Shown: one piece after another, positions 23,901-36,149 of the stretch
Numbering within the stretch: the stretch's first letter is position 1
Layout of the letters: each line of letters opens with the position of its first letter
DNA from: Prinia subflava
Taxonomy: Eukaryota > Chordata > Aves > Passeriformes > Cisticolidae
Assembly (NCBI RefSeq): GCF_021018805.1
Contig: NC_086251.1
Span: forward strand, 43,222,767 to 43,286,766
Length of the DNA stretch: 64,000 nucleotides
Reading direction: 5' to 3'
Translations under genes and position numbers: made by a program
Notes under the pieces: generated by a model
The model's input: only the letters and a program-made list of their open reading frames with translations
Told to the model about the DNA's origin: nothing
Databases searched by the model: none

Positions 23901-26900
23901 CAAAATAGCTACATACCTCCTTTCCACTGCAACCAAATTGTCCCAAAATATATAGATACAGATATATGCACACATACACACACGCTGGACATTCAGTGTT
24001 GTTTCACTCTAGTGCACCCCGATGATCTATTAACAAGAACCTCAGTTACCCTGCCTCAGGGGTGACGGTAATCCTCCTCTCAAAAGAGAGGAAGATTAAA
24101 AGTATCTGTAAAAAATTTTTCTCCTGCTCACAAATGAGTCCTTACTTTCAGGCTTGGTCTTAGATCAACAACATGTTTTCTGAGATGCAGCCAGTGATGC
24201 AGTGTCTCCTGGGTCCCCAGGAATTACTACTCCCATCACTGCCCAGGTATGGCTGTGTATCTGAATATGTATATTCACTCTTTTTTGCCATGTCCTATTT
24301 TCACCTAATCCTGAGTTCTTCCTGTCCAAGTGCCCCATCTCATATTGAAAACTTTTCTGCCTAAGCACATTCAGTTACTCCTCGGGGAGAAGTCATCTTC
24401 CTGCCTTTTTACAAAGGTTCCCGACCCCATCAGTCTCAAACAAATAAAGCAAATGTGACTCATTGCATAGGGATTACAAGACAAAAGGATTTGGGAAATG
24501 GGAGGTTGCATACGCCCTGAGGGTAAGATCAACAGAAGGGATGTCAAGAGAACAACTCTCAGGAACTCTGATAAAATTACTAAAATCCTGCCTACAAAAT
24601 TTGAAAATATATCCTCCTAGCCTACATTATGCTAGCAAATTTTGCTATTCTGATTTATGTCTATATCCACTTGTATTTGGTGGATGTCTTAGAAGTTGAG
24701 TTTATTCTATTTCTACCACAAAACAGATTTTACAATAAATTAAGATAAATAACACTGCATTTCTACATGGGATATATGTGGGAGAATTTTTGGGACCATC
24801 TCTTAGTAAAGTCATAGTATAGTTTTTTCCAAGGGGCTGTAAGGAAGCAGTAATGCCCTCTATCACTGTTGCTGGCTGCAGGTCTATACAAGATTCAGTG
24901 CTAGATATATCATTGCCTGTTAGGAAGTTCTGTCACTAAATTGACTATTGAACATTACTATATAAAATTGACTGTGGCTTGCACTTTGCTGTACACAGAC
25001 TGTTTCAAAATTCTCAGCTCCTGAGATAAAATCCAAATTGTCATTTTCAGCATTGTTTATTACTCTTATTCACAAGTTTTGGGGAGTCTTTTGTAGACCC
25101 AGTCCTATACTCTGGTTTAGTTCCTATCTGAATTTGAGGCACCAAGAGGTACACAGAGTCAGACCAGGAAGAACCATCACTTGATAGTTCAATGAGTTCC
25201 TAGCTTATAAAACAAGCATAAGTTAAGGTCCACACTACCAACTGAGGGCCAGCTGGGGCTTTTATCTGAGGTCAGAGCAAAGGCATTTTTCTGAGACTAC
25301 AACTAGAATTCCTATGAAACCAGTCTGTCTGCTCTTTTTATCAACCTACTTGCCTTACCCATTGAGAAGTGTCGTTTGAGCTGTAATGGTGTCCATTGCC
25401 CAGAGCATTAGAGATGTTGAGTGACCTGTCCTCATAGGCATTCTGTCTCCTGTAGAGCCATTGATGCTTCCAGCAGAAGTTTTCAGGCAGTAGTACGTAC
25501 TACTTTTGAAATTCTACCTAAGGATCACATTCGGAAGGTATCCAAAAAGGAAACTGGAATAAACTACTTGTTTCCACTTGTAAAGGAGCCTGTAGGGTAT
25601 TTGTCTACATCGCAAGAGCTCAGTTGTCAGGGCCAAGGCTGAGCCCTTCAGCAATGGTGGCAGAGCTTCTGGGATAGCAGATTTAATAGGAGAGAATAGT
25701 GTTATGCAACAGCTGCTGGAAGAGAGGAATAAACATGTGTGAAAGAAACAACTCTGCTATCACCAGTGAAAAAAAATGGTCCAAAGAAATGTAAGTTTGT
25801 TATAAAACAACTACAGATCACAAGACTATGTAAAATACATGCAAAACCTCTTAATTTCAAAAGACAAGGAAATATGTCATTGAGGAGAAAGAAATTAGTA
25901 AAAATTGACAAGCTTTCAACAACTGATTTCTCAGTATATAAAGAAACTATATTTTGGCCAGCTTGTTGTGAGAAACCAGAACAAGAAAACTTCATTATAT
26001 GGAATTATGCAATACCTTTTGGTTTGTTTTGGTTTTGTTTTACTTTCTATTTTAAAATATAACCCAAGGCTTTGTTTTCCATTAAAAGCCTCCATAGAAA
26101 TTTAGCTGTGTGGAACTTCCCAGTAACAATGATTTTTGTTTCATTAAAGTGTCATGACCCAATCTCTTTGGTAGTTTAACTGCATCCCATTTCACTACTT
26201 CCAGGGGTGTCTCTTATTTAAGGTAATAAAGAATCTACCCTGGAATCCAGATAAAGAACTCACGGATGGACCCCACTCTGTGGGTGGACATGGTGCCTAT
26301 AATGCAGGCAATAAGCCTCTAAGGCAGATGCCTGATTCTCCTTTTTACTAAATGAAGATCTAAACAATATAGTTAGAGCAGTTCACTGCAATTTGATCAA
26401 ACCCTGACTGCTTACTTTGGGCTGAGATAAAGGATGCTACAGATCCTGTTGACGACAAAGGCAGGTTCATTTACATGGAGGCATGTGTTCTGTCCACACT
26501 CAAGTTCAATCAGATGAATGTTGTTCACACTCTCTAAGAGACTAGGCACAACAGGCTGTGCTAATTAAGGGCACCTCTGGAAACACTGTCAATAGTGGCC
26601 ACTGTAAAGACCCACTCCTATTTTAACACCATAATATGTTGCCAGATTTTTGGGTCCTTAATGGTATATAAATCTTTGACCTGAATAAGTATTTTGAATA
26701 CACACTTTTGAAGAAAGCTACATATTCTTATAATGAAACTATCATCTTAGTTTTTAAAGAAATATTATAGTAGAAGAAAGAAAACACCAATTGCTCCTAG
26801 AGACAAGAATAAAATTGGGCAACATAATTCCATATCACATATCTACATTTCACAAAACTAAAAAAATAAATTACATAAAACAGGTCTTTACAAAAGTTTG

Positions 26901-27654
26901 GCAATGTTAGGTAAATGAATACAGATGCCATGCATTGCTTGGAAAAATAATTTATTATGTTAGCTTACAAAAATGACAAGTTTTTATGTTATACTTTAAA
27001 TTACAAGTACAGCTAGCAACTTTGATCCTGCAAAGGTACCAACTATCTCCTGAGATGCAATGAAGACTTGCAACCCTGCCTTCAGGAATTGCTTGGACTA
27101 TGTCTCAAGTCAGCAAAAGTGTAATGCAGTTTAATAGCTTTGTTACTGCCTCATTGGCTAACATTTTATAGTCTAATTGCAGAAAGTAGGTACAAATGAT
27201 GTTAAATTAACATATAAACTTTCTTAGTAGAGCCTTAAGCAAACTTAAACATACCTGCAGACTGTGCCAAGCTTTCAGCTTGCAGCAACATACTCAGAGC
27301 ACAAGACAGCTTTCACATACTTCATACTGCAATCACTTAACAAGATCTCAGCACTTAGTACTTTGATTGGTACTTAGGCTTTATACATGAGATTTCATTC
27401 TGGCTTCATATTGGTATAAATCAGGTACAGGCGTTCTGAAGTCAGAACAGCAACCCATCAATAAAATTGGCGTTCTGGAGTGACATGAGTCACACCTCAC
27501 ATGTAACCAAGTACCTCAAACTTCACAGGTTGGTAAGAACTTGTGCATCAAACCATCATGGTAACAGCTCCTCCTTCTATACTTCTACAATGCATTGTTC
27601 CTAAAGCTGCATGAGGTGTTCTGAAAATCCAACCTGTAGAGTTAGTTTTACGTG
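23901..27654. other. Unique DNA, no supported feature
   Basis: AT-rich sequence. A short stretch near 25145-25200 faintly recalls an old CR1 end on the minus strand but is too weak to call. Confidence 0.55.
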
Positions 27655-27755
27655 CATCCATGTGATTTACAGGAAGTAATAGTCAAGCAGTAGTTTGGCT
27701 GAATTTGATCTAAAGGTTCTTTTCAAACTTAAATGATTCTATGATTCTAGATTTT
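27655..27755 (+). mobile_element. CR1 LINE 3' tail fragment
   Basis: TCTAAAGGTTCTTTTCAAAC followed by TTAAATGATTCTATGATTCT is a CR1 terminal sequence on the plus strand. Only the last part is certain; the left boundary is approximate. Confidence 0.7.
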
Positions 27756-30700
27756 TTTTTTCATTCATTACATACTTCTCAAGATAATAAAGCTGGATTT
27801 TTTTCCTCCTTGAAGATGGCAGACAATGGAAAAAGTGGACTGCAAATACCATATGAAGCCATCTTGGAACAAACATATCATAGGATAAAAAAGTCAAAAC
27901 TGGTTTTATTTCATGAGTCTTTTGTTAAAAAAGAATACCAATAGTGCTGGAATTTAGATGTAAGATATAATTAGCTTTTCCTACACACACAGAAATGCCC
28001 ATTTTAGGTACTCATTGAATTCATAGATCAATTGAAAAACTGATACCAAACAAAACATTTAGTCATGAGTGTGAAGTACAACTGATACATATTAACAGAT
28101 GAACCATCTCTCCTGGCTTCATTATTTTGACAAAGCTGTAGTAGACCACCCTAAAGTGGAACAAAGAGCTGCAACGTTTCAGAATTTTTCAAATTCCAAA
28201 AGCTTGGATTGATGTTATTTAGAAGTACTATGGTTTTTGTTATATAACTAACTTTGATTCAGTCTTCTTGAAAAAAAAATATAAAGGAACCTAACTGAAC
28301 TTGAAATCTCGTTTCTCAGAATCTGAAAAAAATTAAAATATAAAAATGAGATTTTTATATTCCATATTTTTTTGGAACAATGCCAAATTATTCCTAATGT
28401 TTTGGAGTTTGCTACCATATGATTTTAATGAGATCATGTATTTTTCAGCAAGCATTTGTTGTTCATCAGACCAAGACATACGGTAGACTTGCAGACCTCC
28501 AGAAAGAAATGAAAATATAGACAAAGAAAATATTTCTCTCTCCTTTTCTAAAACTCAGCACAAAATTATAACTCCAGTGATATTATAGACAAGGCCTCTG
28601 CTAGCTCTACTGCAGTCAAGATTTCCAAGCATAAAAGGAAATCTTCCTTTTTTAGCAGTAAAATTTTACATTGTATGAACATGTTTATACATGTCAATGT
28701 CTATAAGAAAGAGACATAATTATGTGGACAGGATATACCTGATGCCTACACAGCTATTAGAAGTCTGAACACACCTTTATGTTTCAGAAATCAAGTCCAA
28801 AGGAAACTGCAATAGTTCTGGTTACTACATCAGGGTGAACTTCAACATGTATGACGAGCTGGACTCCTTGCTAAACATTCAAGGACTTTTTTCTCAAGAA
28901 ATAATTCAATGTTGAGGGATTTCATTCCACTATGCCTATTTCTATCACATTAACCAATACAATAAAAAGTATTAAACAGACCTTTCTGAATTCACACCAG
29001 CACAGAAATGCTTCATGTCCATATTATTTGTTGAAATTCTTCAGATTCTTTGTTATTACTTTATACTATATTGCAGTGACAATACTTCACTGGAAAATAT
29101 GAAATAATATATTCAGTGTCACATATATGAAGTGCCTGGGCAAATCTTAGTTTTGGAATGTCCCAACCAAAATGCTAGTTCACAAGAATAATTTTGTGCC
29201 AGTTTTAGGACACTAACTGCAAAAAGATCACTGTATTTCATTCAAATGAAATAAAAACAGAAGATCTGGAGGAAAGTGACTAATGTATCAACTAACTTAA
29301 TTAGGAGTGCTTGTAATGAAGTATCAGAATTAAATTGTTGTTTTTTCAGCTAACCCCAAATTAAATAGAAACTGGCAGCAAGAAATGGTGAAACACGTTC
29401 CAGAAATCAAAAGGGAATAACTCATTTTCTTCTCATATGCTCCAAGGGGAAAAAAATAGAATATCTCCATTTGCTAATCAGCAAATACAGAAACATCAGC
29501 CTTAGAAGTGACACACCATCAAAGCCTCAGTAATACACTGTTATTGCATTGAGGTTGTCAATTGACACCCTCACCTACAATCTAAATATTTTTCTATTTG
29601 TTGCCTTCTTCTGGCAATGTAATACCACAGCAGAAATTTGAACATTTGAGCTCTTTGTTAAAATACACTGCAAGAACCAGTATTCCCTCTGTAGCATATC
29701 AGCTGCCTCCAGTGGAATTATTTCAACTCTGCTATCCAGTGCACAGCACACATAACAGACTTTCCCTAAGCATGGAACATAGCTAAGTCTAAATCAAAGT
29801 GAGCAAGTCTCACATGTTAAGAGATGACACGAAGTGGGATTGATGTCTGTTGATTAACATGTTCAGTAACTTCATTTTAGGCTGTCACTCTACTGAAATT
29901 TAAGAAATTACTTGCATTCTGGAAAAATGAAGACTTCTTGACTTGGATGCTTCATTTTTCCATATTCCAAAAATAGAGATTTTTTGACTATCAAATAAGA
30001 ATCATTTGTCTCACTTTTAAAAACTTTTCAGGCTAGTTTTTTGTTAATTTGTAAACCTCTAATCAATCAATGGACAACGTACAAATGGATTCACGTTCCA
30101 CGGCATGCATGAGCGTCCCCGCTGATGCAGCTCACACTGAACAAAGGACTATGAGTTTTCTAGCTTTATGACTGCACTGGAGACTGCTTCAGTGAAGACA
30201 AAACAAACAACTCCAAGGTTTCTGATGGACTTGTTGACATTCCCTTAGTCAAAACATGTAACAAAAGTTCTGCCAGCTCCATGATGTCTTCATGGTTGCA
30301 GCTGTTTGAATGAAATGGTGCTGTCAGTGCTGCACTTGGCAGTGAAAGCCTCAATAAAAATGGTGCATGCACCAAACAGCCACAGATGCAAACGTTTCTC
30401 CCAGCCAGCAGCAAAACACAGCTCATCTTCATCATTTTCCACACTAAGTACAAAGCTGTATCAATGGTGGTTTCTGTGAAGAGCTTCAGAAACATAAATT
30501 GGACTGTTTCCCAGTTCAATGCTTGTTTAACAGTGGAGGGGACAAGGAAACACTTTTGATCATCTTTAGCAAATTTTAGTATCACTTTTCAAAAATATTT
30601 AGGCGCCAGCAACTGTTTATAACGAAGATGATTTGATATTAACACACTGAAGAAATACACTTTGTAATGTGAGTATTTTACGTTCTAGACTAAGCACTTA

Positions 30701-33700
30701 GATGTCCTAAATTCATTGCAGTCTCATTTTTTGCCTCAAATCAATAATATTTCAGGGTTATTGCAGCAAAGTCTATCTTTTACCATTTCTTTCTACAAAC
30801 TGATAGTAGAATCAATGCTGGTAATCAGAAAATCTAGACAAAGTAGTAAGAGACACTTACTTTGGCCTGTGGAACAATCTCTAAAATTAGACAGAAAGTG
30901 ACCTGATGTTAGTCCATTTACTAAGAAGCTTTTATTTTTAGTAAACAAGAGTGTCAGAGTTTGCATCAAAAGAACTTATAAGATACAACCCCCATCAAGA
31001 CTAATGTAATTCCAGGGGAACACAAACTACCAAAATTATTGACGGAGGGTAGGTGAAGAAATCATGGTATGTCTTCTGACACACTAGTGCGCTGTTGATG
31101 GCAGATGAGAAAAGCAGTCTAAGGTCCAAACAACTCTGGTCTGAAGAGAGATGAAAATAACAGACCAGTCAAGAACAACTGCTGTACTTACTCAAACAAA
31201 ACACCTATCAGGGAGCCATGTCCCTAAAAAAAGACAGCAAAATTATCCTAAAACAGGTATCTCTATGCTGTTCTTGTTTTTAAATGTAATAATTTAACAA
31301 AAACATGTTAATAACCATGTTCCAAAAATATTTAGTTCCAAAAGCACCTGGTAGAAAATTTAGAATATCATCACTGCATATTCTCACACTACAGATTTTG
31401 TCATTATTAGGGGAAGAGAAAAAAAAATCTCATTATTTTAGCCAGAGAAATGATAGATGTGCAACTTCAGCTTTAGAAACAGGAGAGCTATTGTTAGCAC
31501 AAATGATAAATGTTGGCTGTTGCTGGATTTTAACCACAGCAATCTCCTTCATTTTTGCTGTCAACATTCTCAAAAGCATTGCAGATTTTTGAACGACTTG
31601 GTTATTGGATTTTGCTGTTTTGTACTCTTGAACAGAGCACTAAAATATTCTTCAGATTTAAAATCTAATTTAGTTATTTACATAGAAAAGGAAATAAGTT
31701 CATAATCACAGCAGTCTAGACATGCTTACAGTAAAGAGTTGAGTTGTGCTAGAGTAGAAAGTACTTAGGCATGAAAAAAAAAATCCAAGATAGAATTTTA
31801 TTTACAGATCACTTTTATTCAGCTATAAATACTAGCTATAAGGCAGTTTTTAAGCTAAGGCATGATGAATAAAAGTGTTCTGAAATTTTAATTTAATCAT
31901 GAATTGCTTTCCATCCCTTCTACTGCTAGTTTTCCTCACAGCTGCTTCTAAATTCTACAATTGCATCAAAATCACAGGACTTAGCATGATGTCCTCCTGC
32001 ACATCCATTTTTGACAAGGCTGTATCATCAAATATTGACCTGCAGCTCACATTAACTTCATTATCAATTACTTCTGTGGGGTGACAAGGACTTAGAGAGA
32101 GATGAATTTGTTACTAACACTCTGCAGAAAACTCTGCAGTTTAACACTGGTAAAATTCCACTGTAACAAGCAGCAGCACAAAAATTTATGAAATTTTTTT
32201 TCTGCATGTTATAGATACAAGAACACATCCAGGTTGCAGACTTCTCATTTTCAGCCACAAAAGTTACACCAGAGTTACAAAAATACCTAATGATCTCCTT
32301 TCAGAGTAATACTGGCATTTTCATTCATGAAAAACCATTCAGTACTAGCTAGTGCATAGACTACGCCTTGCAAGTCAGAGATTAACTGATATTAGATTCC
32401 TTAGCTCAGAAATGGATTTTAGAACAGTAGTTTCTTTGTTGTATGGGTTTTTCATATATTTACTTTATTTACTTTGCCGTAATAGTTAGTAAAAATGTGG
32501 CTCAGCTTTGAATATCCAAGGAGTACTTTCACTATCACTGAAGACTGGCTTCCATCAAAAATTTGAGAAGTAAATGTAAGAAAATTGCTTGGTTTTGCAC
32601 TGTAAAATTTTATTTCTTATTTTTATTTTGACATTTCTTCTTAGGACATAATTACACAATAAAAATAAATTATCTTGTCTATTTAGTACATATAATCTCA
32701 AAAGTAATTAGGTACTCAAGTCTGCTGTAAAACATTAGGAACTGAAGGCCATAAAATTTATAGCTTATTCATGTGACAACTATTTGATGCTAGAATAAAG
32801 GGCCAATGAATTTTTGAAAGCACAGTATTGAAGCATTGTATTTCAGTACAGCATTAAAAAAAAGAATGTATGATACTAGCTTATAAAATCTGTATGTACT
32901 TGGTATATACATAAAAAATTGCATGATTTACCAAATGCTAAACAGAACAAAGATTTAAACCATTAAATCATTTTTTGTGTGTGCAATACCACATTTTTGA
33001 TTATTGAAAACCACTGCTTTGGGCAAGAATTGAGTATCAGGTCATTAAAGGGTTAAAGTATAAAAAGATCTGGCTACCAGAAGCAACAGCAATTTTTAAG
33101 ATGTGAAATATACAAAAGGTTTTATTTTAAAATTATCTGCTTTTCTACTTTAAAAACTGAAACTGTGCAGAAGAGTATTATTTCAGACCAATATGGAAAA
33201 AAAATTATTTAAACCACAAAGGGACAGTTTCACATAATGTCATGAACAAAACTTCAGCCTTCAGTAAAGAGGAAACAAAAATTGCTTTGTAATATGAACC
33301 TCTATCAGAGGTGGAAGAGAGACAAATATTACATGCTATCTATACTGTCATGCCAAAAGGGTAAATTTAAGAAAGAATTTCCTGGCTTTGGAGTCCATAA
33401 GTCTACTCAGTAAAAAAAAAAAAATTGTGTGTGTGTGTATGTGGTTTGACCTCTTCTGTTCTTCCAGCCCCTTTAGAAAATTTTATAAAAGGATATAAAA
33501 CTGATGAAAACCCAGTCACAGGGGCAAAGGCAAATATACTAAGCACTGAACATACTTAAAGTTTTAAAGCCAAAATTATTCACCTAGTAGTATTTTCTGT
33601 TTTGTATGGTACAAAAGTCGGTTCAATTCCTGATGTAATAGTGAGGGAGATCAGATTGCTTATTCTTAGTTTTCCAACAATATAAAGCAGTGGTGATCCT

Positions 33701-34244
33701 GTTTTAAGTTACAAGTTAAGTTTCTAAGTTACAAGTCAGGAAAAAATGTATAAATACATAAAATGGTAAGATTTTACAAATTCCTTAGGAAAAAAAGAGG
33801 ACATTATATTTCTGGTATTACTTCTCACCTAAGACTCTTAAAGCCCCATTTATTTACCTACAGGCACTTTCAAAAAACCATTTAATCTTATTAAAATTGT
33901 TAGGGTATACATTTATCCATCAGCAATCCATGCACCAGACCACGTTACCACATAAGGTGTTTTGACAGCATGATTTACCACTTCATAATATATTTTAAAG
34001 TGACCTTTCTATGTTTTGGCCATAATTTGTAGGTACCATAAAGTCTGCAAGCTGGTGACATTTCATTTTGCGATTTTTTAAGTTTCAACAGACCAAACCA
34101 GTTAAAATATTTTAAATGCCACATTTCCACCTCTGTTCTGATCTAATAAAAAAATAAATGACAAATGTTGGATCCACTTAAAGTAAGTTTAGTTTATAGT
34201 AGCTGGCTTAAGCTAAACACTGTTTCATGACATCCACACTCTTT
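27756..34244. other. Very AT-rich DNA downstream of the gene
   Basis: Presumably intergenic DNA beyond the poly(A) site of the coiled-coil gene. It holds the A/TG microsatellite at 33.4 kb and a 139-codon minus-strand open frame at 30166-30585 with no recognisable domain. No other feature is supported. Confidence 0.55.
33412..33444 (+). repeat. A run followed by (TG)n
   Basis: Thirteen A followed by TTGTGTGTGTGTGTATGTGG, a short compound microsatellite. Confidence 0.9.
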
Positions 34245-34258
34245 GTAGAGAGCAGAAG

Positions 34259-34276
34259 TTTATTTGTTGATTTATT
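34259..34276 (-). promoter_or_regulatory. Tandem AATAAA polyadenylation signals
   Basis: Two AATAAA hexamers lie 12 bases apart on the minus strand, followed within about 50 bases by GT-rich sequence (AGTGTGGATGT and CAGTGTTT). This order fits a vertebrate poly(A) site for the gene ending at 35808. AT-rich DNA yields such hexamers by chance, so the GT-rich element and the position are the real support. Confidence 0.42.
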
Positions 34277-34367
34277 TCTTGTCCCTGTCATGGCCTTTGA
34301 GATCAGAACAGATGGAAGTGCCTGTTTTCTTTTCTTGATCCTCTGAATGTGCAGATGTGCCAGAAGT
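34272..34367 (-). CDS. Possible alternative terminal exon
   Basis: On the minus strand a good acceptor (GGCTTTTTGCAG) is followed by 31 open codons and TAA at 34272-34274. The peptide starts TSGTSAHSEDQEKKTG and continues TSICSDLKGHDRDKK, polar and much like the disordered tail of the main gene. It would have to be entered in phase 0. The main exon 7 leaves in phase 1, so a link would need the weak GTTAGT donor inside exon 8 or another exon. It overlaps the first of the two AATAAA hexamers, so it may equally be plain 3' UTR. Confidence 0.3.
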   Translation of the reverse strand, partial: TSGTSAHSEDQEKKTGTSICSDLKGHDRDKK

Positions 34368-35807
34368 CTGCAAAAAGCCAATGCCAGCGCAACCATGCCC
34401 AGCATAATATACATTAAAAAGTAAAGAAAACTTTTTAACCAAATCAGATATTTTTAAAATTTAAAGCAATTTAATGTCATGGAAAATGATTGGAGAATGA
34501 ACTCAATCTTTTTCTCATTTCTGTGTCTGATTTTGATGTTCTCAGAATGTTGTTCTGTTTTAAACAGGTTGAACACAAGGTGACAGTCAAGGAAGTGCAC
34601 TGCCAGAGCACCCACTGGGACTACAGAACACTTCACCAGAGCATTAAAAAAGTCCTCTTTTGAGATGGCACATCATGGCCTGTGAATTATACCTGAGACA
34701 CCTACAGTGCTAAAAGAAGACAGTGCTTCAGAGAAGAAGTAGGCTTCCTAAATATGACAGAAGTCTGCAAAACAAAATTGTTTGAAAGGTGTTAATGTTG
34801 CTACAGCACTCTAATAGCTTTGGCAAACCATTTTAGGCACTATAGCAGTGATCCAGTCAGAAGTAGCTGAGAGGAGAATAAAACAAGAACCATCAGAAAC
34901 ACTTGGATTTCTTTAGACAACAGAAAATTCTTCTGTGATTTGCTCTTTGAGACCACTGTAATGGAAAATTGTGTCCCATTTGTTTAGAATAGTGATATCT
35001 GAACAAATACAAATGTGCAATATTGTATTTCCATAGTATTTTACAATCAATATGACACACCTTCTCTAATAGAGAACAAAACAGAATAAATAAATGAACA
35101 TTAAACACTGCTTCTAAAATTTTCACAGCCGCATAGAACTGCCTTTTAACACTCTTGACACCGATGAGTGAGATTCAGATTTTTTAAAGTGCCTAATTGA
35201 GGCCATCTGATAAAACTGTTCTGGCCAAAAGAATAATTCTAGACAACATACAATACATATATGCTGAACCTGAAACCAAAATGTGAATTTTCACTCGCTT
35301 TGAGAAAATTTTATCACTTCTTCCTTAAATGATTTTTTTCAAACTGGGGGACCTAAAATCACAAATGTGTCTGTACAACACTGTATAATGACCCTCTCTC
35401 ACAATAATAGGCAATTTCTGAATATTTTTGATTAAACATAATAACAAAACAAGTGTCAGAACAATCCCTGTACAGGGGAAAACAAGCTCATAGCAAATAT
35501 TAATGTCACAGGTATTTCACTTCACAGTATCTCAGGAATACAATAAATTTAGTCTAGGAGGACTGCAGAAACAAATACAAGAGAATAGCAAAATCCCAGA
35601 AAGCCTTTGGTGTACAAGTCACTTAAATTATCACAAGCGTTCATCAGAATCACTCTTGGTGCTCTTTCATTTGACTGTTTGGCAATTGCTGAATCATTAA
35701 GAGTGCTCACTGCTACAGCAGATGGAATTACTACTGTTCAAAACCAAAAAAAAAAGAGTGGAGTGGAATTTACCACAGAGAAAACTGTTGTGGTTTTGTA
35801 AAATATT

Positions 35808-35914
35808 CTACTGCTTTCCTCCTTCTGTTTGCAGCTTCATTTCACTAACAGCAACATTGGTAGAATCTTCCTTGGTGGCAGTTGTATCCAAAGGAACCAT
35901 CCCTTTCTTAAGTG
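35808..35914 (-). CDS. Exon 8, terminal coding exon with stop codon
   Basis: The minus-strand acceptor is TTTGACTTGTTTCTAG. The exon opens with CA, which completes the Ser codon begun in exon 7, and runs 34 more sense codons to a TAG at 35808-35810. It encodes residues 205-239, beginning SLKKGMVPLDTTATKEDSTN and ending VAVSEMKLQTEGGKQ. The tail is polar, Thr/Lys/Glu-rich and probably disordered. A CR1-derived fragment begins within about 50 bases upstream of the acceptor. An internal GTTAGT could serve as a weak alternative donor leading to the possible alternative end at 34272-34367. Confidence 0.75.
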
Positions 35915-35959
35915 CTAGAAACAAGTCAAACAAGAAGGGTTTGTTAAGCATCTTCAGAG

Positions 35960-36020
35960 TCACACACTAAGTCAGTTAGACTCAATGATCTTAGAGGCCT
36001 TTTCAAACCTATTGTTCTCG
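35960..36020 (+). mobile_element. CR1 LINE 3' tail fragment near the last exon
   Basis: GTTAGACTCAATGATCTTAG followed by AGGCCTTTTCAAACCTATTG matches the CR1 3' end in plus orientation. It stops about 46 bases upstream, in gene order, of the exon 8 acceptor, so it may have contributed to the intron's end. Confidence 0.7.
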
Positions 36021-36106
36021 GATTTGGTTACCGACCATTAGTTTTTATTTAAAACATGTATTTCACTCTATGATATTATAACTTATTCAGCAAGTAATAC
36101 GCTGTT

Positions 36107-36149
36107 AATAAATATTCAATATTCATAAATAAATACTCAATATTCGTAA
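36107..36149 (+). repeat. Imperfect AT-rich tandem repeat
   Basis: Two diverged copies of about 21 bases built on AAATATTCAATATTCATAA and AAATACTCAATATTCGTAA. Confidence 0.75.

Larger units (their letters stand above)
34245..35807 (-). other. Probable 3' UTR of the coiled-coil gene
   Basis: After the stop codon at 35808 the minus strand shows no AATAAA until 34276, where two copies occur close together (34271-34276 and 34259-34264). A GT-rich stretch follows at about 34209-34250. This is the layout of a cleavage and polyadenylation site, so the UTR may be about 1.55 kb. The interval contains no other convincing exon except the alternative discussed at 34272-34367. The extent is inferred, since earlier weak signals could also be used. 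Confidence 0.45.

Noticed and set aside
25140..25200. Possible old CR1 end on the minus strand
   Set aside because: Only a dozen bases (GAGTCAGACCAGGAAGAACC) resemble the consensus; too weak to call.
30862..30881. 20-base minus-strand micro-exon with good splice sites
   Set aside because: It lies downstream of the gene's stop codon and probable poly(A) site, with no partner exons.
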